From Bradyrhizobium viridifuturi (GTDB lineage Bacteria > Pseudomonadota > Alphaproteobacteria > Rhizobiales > Xanthobacteraceae): a stretch of DNA of 63,643 bases. Numbering within the stretch: the first letter of the stretch is position 1; the number at the start of each line of letters is the position of its first letter. The position numbers and the translations under genes are program-made. Of this stretch, positions 17,658 to 26,346 are shown one piece after another. Under the pieces are notes generated by a model, which saw nothing but the letters and a program-made list of their open reading frames with translations, was not told the origin of the DNA and did no database searches. The stretch spans positions 1 through 63,643 of the forward strand of contig NZ_LGTB01000049.1 in assembly GCF_001238275.1 (NCBI RefSeq), written 5' to 3'.

Positions 17658-17951
17658 ATGACACGCAATTCGCTGATTGCTTTCGCTGCCGTTGTCGCGT
17701 TCGGCGTTACCGCGCTGGGCTCCGCACAGGCGGGTGGACTTCACATGGTGCCGCCGAAGAATGTCGGTGCGAAACTGCCGCCGGGCGGCTCGGGCGGCTC
17801 GAGCGGCTCGGGCGGTTCGGGTGGCCCGCATCGCCAGCCGGTCGATCCGCCGCCTTACCTCGGAACGGGTTACAGCGGTGACAGTGCGGGTGGCAGCGGA
17901 GGTGGCGGATACTTCGGCGACCCCAATCATCCCGGACACGAGCAATTCTGA
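17658..17951 (+). CDS. Small secreted Gly/Ser-rich protein
   Basis: The 97-residue product begins MTRNSLIAFAAVVAFGVTAL, a signal peptide cleaved near SAQA, and has AAGGAG before the ATG. The mature part has an N-terminal GGLHMVPPKNVGAKLPPGG, a GGSGGSSGSGGSGG tract, a Pro-rich centre (QPVDPPPYLGTGY) and a second Gly-rich tract ending in FGDPNHPGHEQF. It is probably disordered and may be surface-associated. No enzymatic motif. Function unknown. Confidence 0.65.
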   Translation: MTRNSLIAFAAVVAFGVTALGSAQAGGLHMVPPKNVGAKLPPGGSGGSSGSGGSGGPHRQPVDPPPYLGTGYSGDSAGGSGGGGYFGDPNHPGHEQF

Positions 17952-17960
17952 AAACGCAAA

Positions 17961-17985
17961 CGGCCCCGAACCAGGTTCGGGGCCG
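17961..17985. terminator. Stem-loop between convergent genes
   Basis: A perfect 12-bp inverted repeat (CGGCCCCGAACC/GGTTCGGGGCCG) with a single unpaired base lies between the Gly-rich protein gene and the FAH-family gene. The minus-strand side is followed by TTTGCGTTTT, so it best serves the FAH-family gene. Confidence 0.65.
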
Positions 17986-18013
17986 CGCTGTGCTGCTGGG
18001 TTGCAGCGGGTAA

Positions 18014-18715
18014 CTATTCAGGCTTGCCGATCGTCACGGCGAGCTTGCCGACGCCGTCGACGCCGCATTCGAGCTTGTCGCCCACCTGCAACTGCGAGAC
18101 TCCGGCCGGCGTGCCGGTCATGATGATGTCGCCGGCGGCGAGCTTCACCTGCTGCGAGAGCTGCCAGATGATCTCCGGCACGTTCCAGATCAATTCGGTG
18201 AGGTCGCCCTTCTGCGCTTCCTTGCCGTTGACGGTGAGCCAGATCTTGCCGGCCTTGGGGTGGCCGATCTTCGAGGCCGGCTGGATCGCGGAGCAGGGCG
18301 CCGAATAGTCGAACGACTTGCCGATCTCCCAGGGCCGCTCCTTCTTGCGTGAGGCGATCTGCAGGTCGCGGCGGGTCAGGTCGATGCCGACGGCATAGCC
18401 GTAGACGTGCTCCAGCGCCTTGTCGGCGGGAATGTTGAGCCCGCCGCTCTTCATCGCCACCACCAACTCGACCTCATGATGCAGGTCCTTGGTCAGCGGC
18501 GGGTAGGGGATCGTCGCGCCATCAGGCACCAGCATGTCGGCATGCTTGCCGAAGAAGAACGGCGGTGCACGCTCGTCATTGCCCATCTCCCTGATATGCT
18601 CGAGATAGTTGCGGCCGACGCACCAGATGCGGCGGACCGGATAGGTGCCGGACTCGCCGACGACGGGAAGCGAGGGCTGCGGGGGAAGCGGAATGACGGT
18701 GGAGGCGGCGTTCAT
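18014..18715 (-). CDS. Fumarylacetoacetate hydrolase family protein
   Basis: The 233-residue protein is a single FAH domain. The core WCVGRNYLEHIREMG, the metal-binding LHHEVELVVAM and the later IMTGTPAGVS are all in place. This short form matches FAHD1-like acylpyruvate hydrolases or oxaloacetate decarboxylases, and 2-hydroxyhepta-2,4-diene-1,7-dioate isomerase-type enzymes of aromatic degradation. The exact substrate cannot be chosen from sequence. It stands alone, divergent from the dipeptidase gene, with a purine-rich AACC/GGGAC region before its start and a terminator hairpin after its stop. Confidence 0.92.
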   Translation of the reverse strand: MNAASTVIPLPPQPSLPVVGESGTYPVRRIWCVGRNYLEHIREMGNDERAPPFFFGKHADMLVPDGATIPYPPLTKDLHHEVELVVAMKSGGLNIPADKALEHVYGYAVGIDLTRRDLQIASRKKERPWEIGKSFDYSAPCSAIQPASKIGHPKAGKIWLTVNGKEAQKGDLTELIWNVPEIIWQLSQQVKLAAGDIIMTGTPAGVSQLQVGDKLECGVDGVGKLAVTIGKPE

Positions 18716-18862
18716 GAACGGGTCCCGGAGGGTTGAAGGAGGGAGCGCGGGCGGTTTTTACGCGCTTACGCCGCTCAGGGCTAGTGGCTGCGGTTGCACC
18801 GGGCGCAGAGGTGAGGCCAGCTTTCCGCCGGGCGCGGCTGCCTTCGGCAGGCGCGAGCGGTG

Positions 18863-20056
18863 ATGCCGACGCGGAGATGGCTTTCGATCGGTCTTGCCCT
18901 GGTCGCGGCGGTCCTGGCCACCTCCGCCGTTCGCTTTTTTGTGGTGACCCCGGAACGGATCGATCGGGGACAGAACAAGGTCCAGCGCGTGGCCGTGGAC
19001 ATCACGCCCGCCGCGCAGGCCTTGCAGGCGACGCTTGACGTGGCGGACATGCACGCGGACAGCCTGTTGTGGAAGCGCGATCTGATCGCGCGATCGGATC
19101 GTGGCCATATCGACTTGCCGCGCTTGATCGAGGGCCGGTACGCCTTGCAGGTGTTCTCGTCGGTCACCAAGTCGCCCAAGGGCCAGAACTACGATGCCAA
19201 CGCCGACGACACCGACACGATCACGAACCTCGCCATCATCGATCTGCAGCCGCCTCGGACGTGGTTCTCGCCGCTGCAGCGCTCGTTGTGGCATGCGGAG
19301 AAATTGCACAGCTTCGCCGACAGGTCCGCTGGCCGGCTTCGCGTGGTCACGACACCGGCCGACATCGATCGCCTCCTCGCGGATCGCAAGAACGGCGTGA
19401 CGGTGGTCGGCGGCATGCTCTCGGTCGAAGGCCTGCATGATCTCGAAGGCAATATCGACAATCTCGATGTGCTCTACGCCGCCGGCTTCAGGATGGCCGG
19501 CCTCACGCACTTCTTCGACAATGATGTCGCAGGCTCGATGCACGGCGTGGCAAAGGGCGGGCTGACGCCGCTCGGCCGGCAGGTGGTGCAGCGGATGGAA
19601 GCGATCGGAATGATCGTCGACCTCGCCCATGCGAGCCACGCGGCGGTCGCCGACGTGCTGGCGATGGCGACGCGTCCGGTGGTTTCGAGCCACGGCGGCG
19701 TTCAGGCGACCTGCAAGGTCAACCGCAATCTCACCGACGATGAGGTCAGGGGCGTCGCGAGGACCGGCGGCGTGATCGGCATCGGCTTCTGGCAGGGCGC
19801 CGTGTGTTCGCTCGATCCAAAGAATGTCGCGCGGGCGATCGCCCATGTCCGCGACCTCGTCGGGATCGACCATGTCGGCCTCGGCTCGGATTTCGACGGC
19901 TCGACCATCACGGGATTCGATGCCGGCGGGATCGCCGCCGTGACCCAGGCGCTGATGTCGAGCGGGTTCTCCGAGGACGACATCCGCAAGGTCATGGGCG
20001 GCAATGTCCTGCGCGTGCTGCGCGCAGGCATCGTCCCGAAGGACGGGAAAGGATGA
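18863..20056 (+). CDS. Membrane dipeptidase (peptidase M19 family)
   Basis: The 397-residue protein has an N-terminal membrane anchor or uncleaved signal (residues 6-27) and then a renal-dipeptidase barrel facing the periplasm. The zinc motif DMHAD is at residues 62-66 (His64, Asp66). Further ligand regions are GGMLSVEG (Glu), DLAHAS (His) and SSHGG (His), with GLGSDFDG near the C-terminus. It should cleave dipeptides, including those with D-residues. GTG at 18860 directly precedes the ATG and is an alternative start. It ends one base before the stop of the convergent ABC exporter gene. Confidence 0.9.
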   Translation: MPTRRWLSIGLALVAAVLATSAVRFFVVTPERIDRGQNKVQRVAVDITPAAQALQATLDVADMHADSLLWKRDLIARSDRGHIDLPRLIEGRYALQVFSSVTKSPKGQNYDANADDTDTITNLAIIDLQPPRTWFSPLQRSLWHAEKLHSFADRSAGRLRVVTTPADIDRLLADRKNGVTVVGGMLSVEGLHDLEGNIDNLDVLYAAGFRMAGLTHFFDNDVAGSMHGVAKGGLTPLGRQVVQRMEAIGMIVDLAHASHAAVADVLAMATRPVVSSHGGVQATCKVNRNLTDDEVRGVARTGGVIGIGFWQGAVCSLDPKNVARAIAHVRDLVGIDHVGLGSDFDGSTITGFDAGGIAAVTQALMSSGFSEDDIRKVMGGNVLRVLRAGIVPKDGKG

Positions 20057-21865
20057 TCAGCCGGCAGCGCTGATCGGCGCCAGTGCCAGCGGCGCGTCTT
20101 GACGGTGTTGCAGGCGGAAGAACGAGGCGTAGCGGCCGCCGCGGCGCAACAGTTCCTCGTGACGCCCGCGCTCGACGATCTCGCCGCGCTCGACCACCAG
20201 GATCGCATCGGCATGCATGATGGTGTGCAGGCGGTGCGCGATCACGATCGTGGTGCGGCCCTGGCAGAGATGCTCGATCGCCTCCTGCACCTGCTTTTCG
20301 GACTCCGAGTCGAGCGCGGCGGTGGCCTCGTCGAGCAGGATGATCGGCGCGTTCTTGATCAGCGCGCGGGCGACCGCGATGCGCTGGCGCTGCCCGCCGG
20401 ACAGCTGCGTGCCGTGCTCGCCGACCGGCGTGTCGTAGCCGAGCGGGAAGCTCATGATGAAGTCGTGCGCGCAGGCGGCCTTGGCGGCGTCGATGATCTC
20501 GGTCTCGGTGGCGCCGCCTTTGCCGAAGGCGATGTTGGCGCGGATGGTGTCGCGGAACAGATAGACGTCCTGGCCGACATAGGCGGTCTGCTGCCGCAGC
20601 GATCTGCGCGAGACTTGTGAGATCGACTGGCCGTCGATCAGGATTTCGCCCTCCTGCGTCTCGTAGAAGCGCAGCAGCAGCGCGAGCACGGTGGATTTGC
20701 CGCCGCCGGAGGGGCCGACCAGGGCGGTGACCTTGCCGGGCTCGGCCGTGAAGCTCATGCGGTTCAGCACCGCTTCACCGGGGCGATAGGCGAAGCTGAC
20801 GTCGCGCAGCTCGATCCGCGCGTCGGAAAGCTTCAGCGCCGGCTTGTCGTCATCGACCTGCTCGCTGGCCGGGCTGTCGACCACCTCGAGCAGCATCCGC
20901 GCGCCGACCAATTGGCTGTTGAGGTCGATGTTGAGACGCGCCAGCCGCTTGGCCGGCTCGGTCGCCATCAGGAAGGCGGTCAGGAACGTGAAGAACTGCC
21001 CCGGCGTGGAGCCGAGCGCCACCACGCTATAGCCGCCATACATCAGGCAGCCGGCGACGGCAAAGCCGCCGAGCATCTCCATCAGCGGATTGGAGCGGTT
21101 GGCGACCCGCGCCATCTTGTTGGCGTTGCGCTCGACGATCGAGATGTTCTCGTCGATCCGCTGCTGCATGGCGTCTTCCAGCGTGAACGCCTTTACGGTG
21201 CGGATGCCTTGCAGCGATTCCTGCATCGTCTCCATGATATCGGCTGTGCCGGTGAACTGGTTGTAGGCGAGACCCTTGATCCGCTTCACCAGCCTGCGCA
21301 GCATCAGCATCGCCGGCGGCACCGCCACGAGCCCGATGAACGACATCAGCGGGTCCTGCCAGATCATCACCGCGAGCATGCTGATCAGCATCAGGAAGTC
21401 GCGGCCGATCGCATTGACCAGCATGTTGAGCACGTCGGTGATCGACTTGGCGCCGGCGGTGAGCCGCGCCAGGAACTCGGACGAGTGCCGCTGCGAAAAG
21501 AAGCCGATGCTCTCGCTCATCAGCTTGGCGAACAATTGCCGCTGGTTCCGCGCCAGGATCGCGTTGCTGATCTTCGACAGGATCACCATGTGGCCGTAGG
21601 TCGCCACGCCCTTGATGAACAGCAGCACCACGGTGATCCCGGCGAACATGGCGATGCCGGGGATGTTCTTGTCGACATAGGCCTGGTTGATCACCTGGCC
21701 GAGCACATAGGTGGCGCCCGCCGTCGAGCCGGCGGCAACCGCCATCAGGGCGAACGCCGTCAGATAACGCCGCCAGTAGGTGATCCCCTGTTCCGTGACC
21801 AGGCGGCGGATCAGGATCGCCGCGCCGTAGGGATCGTCGGTAATTTTCTTTGGAAACTGAGCCAT
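20057..21865 (-). CDS. ABC exporter with fused membrane and ATPase domains (MsbA/ABCB type)
   Basis: The 602-residue half-transporter has six membrane segments (about residues 35-320) and an ATPase domain with Walker A GPSGGGKST (384-392), Q-loop near AYVGQDVYLF, signature LSGGQRQRIAVARAL and Walker B IILLDEATAALD, followed by the switch His in VIAHRL. It works as a homodimer. Place in an LPS locus, directly after galE on the same strand, suggests flipping of lipid A-core or another glycolipid, as MsbA does. A drug or glucan exporter remains possible, so no symbol is given. It ends next to the dipeptidase stop. Confidence 0.9.
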   Translation of the reverse strand: MAQFPKKITDDPYGAAILIRRLVTEQGITYWRRYLTAFALMAVAAGSTAGATYVLGQVINQAYVDKNIPGIAMFAGITVVLLFIKGVATYGHMVILSKISNAILARNQRQLFAKLMSESIGFFSQRHSSEFLARLTAGAKSITDVLNMLVNAIGRDFLMLISMLAVMIWQDPLMSFIGLVAVPPAMLMLRRLVKRIKGLAYNQFTGTADIMETMQESLQGIRTVKAFTLEDAMQQRIDENISIVERNANKMARVANRSNPLMEMLGGFAVAGCLMYGGYSVVALGSTPGQFFTFLTAFLMATEPAKRLARLNIDLNSQLVGARMLLEVVDSPASEQVDDDKPALKLSDARIELRDVSFAYRPGEAVLNRMSFTAEPGKVTALVGPSGGGKSTVLALLLRFYETQEGEILIDGQSISQVSRRSLRQQTAYVGQDVYLFRDTIRANIAFGKGGATETEIIDAAKAACAHDFIMSFPLGYDTPVGEHGTQLSGGQRQRIAVARALIKNAPIILLDEATAALDSESEKQVQEAIEHLCQGRTTIVIAHRLHTIMHADAILVVERGEIVERGRHEELLRRGGRYASFFRLQHRQDAPLALAPISAAG

Positions 21866-21973
21866 CCGCGTTCCATTGACGGCGGGCAGCGCCGGCCGTC
21901 AGGGTTGCGGACCTCATTGCCCGCTTGGCGGGGCTTTTTCAAGCACAATAAAGGCTTGATAACGGCTTGATTT

Positions 21974-22987
21974 TTAGGCCGATTCTGCCTGTCGCGCGGC
22001 GCCCCCGCGCTCCCGGAACAGCTTCTCCTCCCAGGCCAGCGCGTGGCTCGCGATGGTCTCGAGATCATCGTAGCGCGGGGTCCAGTCGAGCAGCGAGCGG
22101 ATCCGTGTCGTATCCGCCACCATGGTCATGATGTCGCCTGGCCGGCGCGCGGCATAGGCGACCGCGAAATTGCGCATCGAGACCCGGCGCACCGCCTCGA
22201 TGGTCTCGAGCACGGAATAGCCGCGGCCGTAGCCGCAATTCATCGTCACCGATTGCCCGCCGCCGCGCAGATAGGCCAGCGCCGAGCGGTGCGCCTCGAC
22301 GAGGTCGCTGACATGGATGAAGTCGCGCACGCAACTGCCGTCCTGGGTCGGATAGTCGGTGCCGAAAACGTCGATCTTGGCGCGCTGCCCGGTCGCGGCC
22401 TCGACCGCGATCTTGAGCAGATGGGTGGCGCCGATGGTGGCAAGGCCGACGCGGCCTTTCGGGTCGGCACCGGCGACGTTGAAGTAGCGCAGCACCACGT
22501 AGTTCATGCCATGCGCCGATGCGACATCGTGCAGCATGATCTCGGTCATCAGCTTGGACGAGCCGTAGGGCGACAGCGGACGAGTCGGCGCGATCTCCGG
22601 CACCGGTACCTGGTCCGGATTGCCGTAGACGGCGGCGGTCGAGGAGAAGATGAAGCGGCTGACGCCACCCTTCACGGCAGCATTGAGCAGGCTGCGCGTC
22701 GTCATGGTGTTGTTGCGGTAATAGCCGAGCGGATCGCGCATCGAATCCGGCACCACCACCGAGCCGGCGAAATGGATGATGCTGTCGATGCCGTGCTGTG
22801 CGATCACGCCCTCGACGAGGTTCTCGTCGCCGGCATCGCCGATGAACAGCGGAACGCCTTCGGGCAGGAATGCGGAGAAGCCGGTGGAAAGATTGTCGAC
22901 GACGACGACGCTTTCGCCGGCATCGACCAGCGCATGAACCATGTGACTTCCGATATAGCCGGCACCGCCGGTCACGAGCACGGTCAT
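21974..22987 (-). CDS. galE: UDP-glucose 4-epimerase
   Basis: The 337-residue extended SDR interconverts UDP-glucose and UDP-galactose. It has the NAD motif VTGGAGYIGSHMV (residues 5-17), VVVDNLSTG, the FAGSVVVPDSMRDPLGYYRNN substrate region, catalytic Ser in FSSTAAVYG and Tyr/Lys in YGSSK, and the GalE hallmark NYVVLRYFNVAGADP. It is upstream of the MsbA-type exporter on the same strand and divergent from a GT4 gene, so it supplies galactose donors for the polysaccharides built in this region. Confidence 0.95.
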   Translation of the reverse strand: MTVLVTGGAGYIGSHMVHALVDAGESVVVVDNLSTGFSAFLPEGVPLFIGDAGDENLVEGVIAQHGIDSIIHFAGSVVVPDSMRDPLGYYRNNTMTTRSLLNAAVKGGVSRFIFSSTAAVYGNPDQVPVPEIAPTRPLSPYGSSKLMTEIMLHDVASAHGMNYVVLRYFNVAGADPKGRVGLATIGATHLLKIAVEAATGQRAKIDVFGTDYPTQDGSCVRDFIHVSDLVEAHRSALAYLRGGGQSVTMNCGYGRGYSVLETIEAVRRVSMRNFAVAYAARRPGDIMTMVADTTRIRSLLDWTPRYDDLETIASHALAWEEKLFRERGGAARQAESA

Positions 22988-23118
22988 GTGTAGAGCTCTC
23001 CCGATATCTTTAACCGGCGATGCTAGCGGGAGTGCGGTGAAGAGGGGGTTTCGCCGCGGCCGAACTGGCCACTATGCTTAATGTTGCGTATAGGAACTGG
23101 CGCGAAACGGAGACTTGC

Positions 23119-24165
23119 GTGCCGATCGAGAACACACCTGCCGGCGAGCTTGAGCTCATCGTGCCCAACCTGCACCGGCGCTATTCGGGTGTCACCGCGA
23201 CCAACCGCATGGTCGCGCCGAAGCTTGCAAAGATGTTTCGCGCAGGCTGGCTCGGCTCGCACCGCCCCGACGGCATCGACGCGATGGGATTTGCCGATCT
23301 GATGCGGCTGTGGCGGCGCGCTCAGCCGGTGATCTGGCACGCGCGGCGCAACGACGAGATGATCGCAGGGCTCGTGCTGCGTGCGCTCGGCTGGCCGCTG
23401 AAGCTGCTGTTCACCTCGGCCGCGCAGCGTCATCACACATGGCTGACGCGCTGGCTGATCCGCAACATGGATGCGATCATCGCCACCAGCCCGCTGTCGG
23501 CCTCTTATCTCAAGCGCGACGCCACGGTGGTGATGCACGGCGTCGACACCGATCGCTATGCGCCGCCGGCCGATCGCGCGGCGGCGTTTGCCGAGAGTGG
23601 ATTGGCGGGACGCCATGCGATCGGCTGCTTCGGGCGGGTGCGCGCGCAGAAGGGCAGCGACGTGTTCGTCGAGGCGATGTGCAGGCTGCTGCCGCGCTAT
23701 CCCGATTTCACCGCCGTCATCGTCGGCGCCGTGGTGCCGGAGCAACTCGCCTTCGCGGGCGAGCTGAAGCGGAAGATCGAGGCCGCGGGGCTACAATCGC
23801 GCATCGTCATCACGGGTGAACTGCCGATCGAGGATGTCGTGCGCTGGTACCAGCGGCTGACGATCTATGCCTTCACCTCACGCAACGAGGGCTTTGGCCT
23901 GACCCTGATCGAGGCGATGTCGGCCGGCGCTGCGCTCGTGGCCGCGCGCGCGGGCGCCGCCGAGTTCGTGGTCGAGGATGGCGCGACCGGCGTGCTGACG
24001 CCGCCCGGCGACGCCGACGCGCTGGCGGCCGCGCTCGAGCCGCTGATGCGCGATCCGGCATCGGCCGAAGCGATGGGGGCGCGGGCGCGCCAACGAGTTG
24101 TGGATAAGTTCAGCCTGGATGCGGAGGCGGCCGCGATCGCCAGGGTCTATCGCACGCTGATCTGA
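23119..24165 (+). CDS. Glycosyltransferase family 4
   Basis: The protein has a GT-B fold, with the C-terminal donor-binding half starting near IGCFGRVRAQKGSDVFVEAM and the diagnostic FTSRNEGFGLTLIEAMSAGAA (E-x7-E motif). GTG 23119 (V-P-I-E-N) is chosen because AACGGAGA lies 6 bases before it; an ATG at 23074 in the same frame would add 15 residues but has no ribosome site. The family includes mannosyl- and glucosyltransferases of LPS cores. It converges on the heptosyltransferase gene, overlapping by 19 bases. Likely part of LPS core assembly at the inner membrane; donor unknown. Confidence 0.88.
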   Translation: MPIENTPAGELELIVPNLHRRYSGVTATNRMVAPKLAKMFRAGWLGSHRPDGIDAMGFADLMRLWRRAQPVIWHARRNDEMIAGLVLRALGWPLKLLFTSAAQRHHTWLTRWLIRNMDAIIATSPLSASYLKRDATVVMHGVDTDRYAPPADRAAAFAESGLAGRHAIGCFGRVRAQKGSDVFVEAMCRLLPRYPDFTAVIVGAVVPEQLAFAGELKRKIEAAGLQSRIVITGELPIEDVVRWYQRLTIYAFTSRNEGFGLTLIEAMSAGAALVAARAGAAEFVVEDGATGVLTPPGDADALAAALEPLMRDPASAEAMGARARQRVVDKFSLDAEAAAIARVYRTLI

Positions 24166-25210
24166 GCCAGCACGCGCTGCGCAATCTCCACGACCTCCTC
24201 GGCCGCAATGTCGCGCATGCAGCGATGATCGTTCATGGTGCAGACCGTGCGCTGGCACGGCTGGCAAGGCAGCTTGCTTTTGGTCTGTCGCACCGTCGCG
24301 GCGAGCGGATTGAGGGGCGCCCAGAGATACGGATCGGTCGGACCGAAGATGCCCATGGTCGGCGTGCCGATCGCGGCCGCGATGTGCATCAGCCCGGAAT
24401 CGTTGGCGATCGCGACACTGGCCGCGGCGATCGCCAGCACGCCGTTGCGCAAATCGGTGCCGGTGAGATCGCGGACCCGCGCACCGCCGGCAGCCACGAT
24501 CTCCTGCGCCAATGCCTTCTCGCCGGGGCCGCCGACCACCCAGACGTCGAACCCGCGTTCGGCGAACAGCCGCGCGGCCTCCGGATAATAGGTCCATCGC
24601 TTGGAGGCGCCGACCGAGCCGGGGCCCAATACGATGGCGGGATTGCTGCCGAGCCCGTTGGCCTGCCGCCATTGTCCGATCTCGTCGCGGGAACCCGAAG
24701 CTGCGGCACCGGCCATTCGGGAGGTCGGGCGGCGCCGTCCGGTAGCGCTAGGATGGCGTTCTTGTCGATGAAGCGCGGCTGCTTCTGTTCGCCCCACCGC
24801 ATCGCATTGATCAGGCCGAACCGTGCCTCGCCGAAGAAGCCGATCCGCTCCGGGATGCCCGCCAGCGCCGGTGCAATGGCGGACTTCCAGGTCCGAGGCA
24901 GCACCAGCGCGGTGGCGTAATTCCGCGCTCGAAGCTCGGCCGCCAGTGCCCGCTGCTGGGCCAGCGCCAGCCGGCTGCGCGGCAGGTCGAACACGATCCC
25001 GGCGCGGACACCGGGCATGTAGTCGACCAGAGGGGCGCAAAGCCTTGACGTCAGCAGGTCAACCGGCCGGTTCGGCCAGCGCTTGCGAAGCACCCTGACC
25101 ACAGTGTGGCCGCGCACGAAATCGCCGATCCAAACATAGGGCACGACGAGGATAGGTCTGGTATCCTCGGCATCCTCAGTTTCGATATCAGATATTGAAT
25201 CAATATTCAT
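24147..25210 (-). pseudogene. waaF: ADP-heptose:LPS heptosyltransferase II-like (GT9), frameshifted
   Basis: Corrected length is about 354 residues. The N-terminal frame, from ATG 25210, reads RPILVVPYVWIGDFVRGHTV, as in WaaF (which has P.W.GD.v). The C-terminal frame carries VLGPGSVGASKRWTYYPEAA, IANDSGLMHIAAAIGTPTMG and IFGPTDPYLWAPL, the donor-binding part of GT9. One base missing from a G-run at about 24690 (coding strand CCCC to CCC) joins V-P-R-D-E-I-G. It transfers heptose to the inner core. It is divergent from hldD and hldE, which make its donor. AT-rich DNA around the start may hold the promoter. Probably a sequence error rather than gene loss. Confidence 0.85.
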
Positions 25211-25347
25211 TTCTAAATGGGCCAAGGCCGGACCGGCGCGGCCAAGTCGGTAACCGGTTCGCGATAAGAGGTAAAGCCGTCGTTGCCTGTGGCGCGGGAG
25301 TGGGGCAAAGCTGGCGGCTGACAACGGGAATCTGGCGGGATTTCATC

Positions 25348-26328
25348 ATGTTTCTGGTAACCGGGGGCGCCGGTTTTATCGGCTCGAACGTCGTGGCTGC
25401 GTTGAATGACGCCGGGCGCAGCGACGTTGCGGTCTGCGACATCCTTGGACAGGACGGCAAGTGGCGGAACCTGGCCAAGCGTCAGCTGGCCGACGTTGTT
25501 CCCCCGGCCGAGCTTGGTGACTGGCTGAAGGGGCGGCGGCTTTCAGCCGTCATCCATCTCGGCGCGATTTCCGAGACCACGGCGACCGACGGCGATCTGG
25601 TGATCGAGACCAATTTCCGTCTCTCGATGCGGCTGCTCGACTGGTGCACCGCGAATGCGACCCCTTTCATCTATGCCTCCTCGGCTGCGACCTATGGCGA
25701 CGGTGAGCAGGGCTTTGACGACGACGCCTCGGTCGAGGCGCTGAAGCGGCTGCGGCCGATGAACCTGTACGGCTGGAGCAAGAACCTGTTCGATCTCGCC
25801 GTCGCCGAGCGCGCTCTGAAAGGCGAACCCCTGCCGCCGCAATGGGCCGGGCTGAAATTCTTCAACGTGTTCGGCCCGAATGAATATCACAAGGGTCCGA
25901 TGATGAGCGTGCTGGCGCGCCGCTTCGACGACATCAAAGCCGGCCGCGTCGTGCAGCTGTTCAAGTCGCATCGCGAGGGCATCGCCGACGGCGACCAGCG
26001 CCGCGACTTCATCTATGTCGACGACGTCGTGCGGGTAATGATGTGGCTGATCGCGACGCCGAGGGTCTCCGGGCTGTTCAATGTCGGCACCGGCAAGGCG
26101 CGCAGCTTCAAGGACCTGATCGTCTCGGCGTATGGCGCGCTCGGGCTGCAGCCGAACATCCAGTATGTCGACATGCCCGAGCAGATTCGCGGCAGTTACC
26201 AATACTTCACCGAGAGCGTCGTCGATCGTCTCGCGCACGCTGGGTACAATGGCGGATTCACCCGCCTGGAAGACGCGGTCGGGGCCTATGTGAACGGCTT
26301 CCTCGATCGCGCGGATCGCTATCGCTAG
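25348..26328 (+). CDS. hldD: ADP-L-glycero-D-manno-heptose 6-epimerase
   Basis: The 326-residue extended SDR converts ADP-D-glycero- to ADP-L-glycero-manno-heptose. Motifs: VTGGAGFIGSNVV at the N-terminus, HLGAISETTATDGD, SSAATYGDGEQGF, catalytic Tyr and Lys in YGWSK, and FFNVFGPNEYHKGPMMSV, all typical of HldD/RfaD. Length fits the family. The frame is open back to 25195, but ATG 25348 starts the Rossmann fold directly. It is followed after 18 bases by hldE and lies divergent from waaF. Confidence 0.95.
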   Translation: MFLVTGGAGFIGSNVVAALNDAGRSDVAVCDILGQDGKWRNLAKRQLADVVPPAELGDWLKGRRLSAVIHLGAISETTATDGDLVIETNFRLSMRLLDWCTANATPFIYASSAATYGDGEQGFDDDASVEALKRLRPMNLYGWSKNLFDLAVAERALKGEPLPPQWAGLKFFNVFGPNEYHKGPMMSVLARRFDDIKAGRVVQLFKSHREGIADGDQRRDFIYVDDVVRVMMWLIATPRVSGLFNVGTGKARSFKDLIVSAYGALGLQPNIQYVDMPEQIRGSYQYFTESVVDRLAHAGYNGGFTRLEDAVGAYVNGFLDRADRYR

Positions 26329-26346
26329 AGCGGATGACGGTGACTG

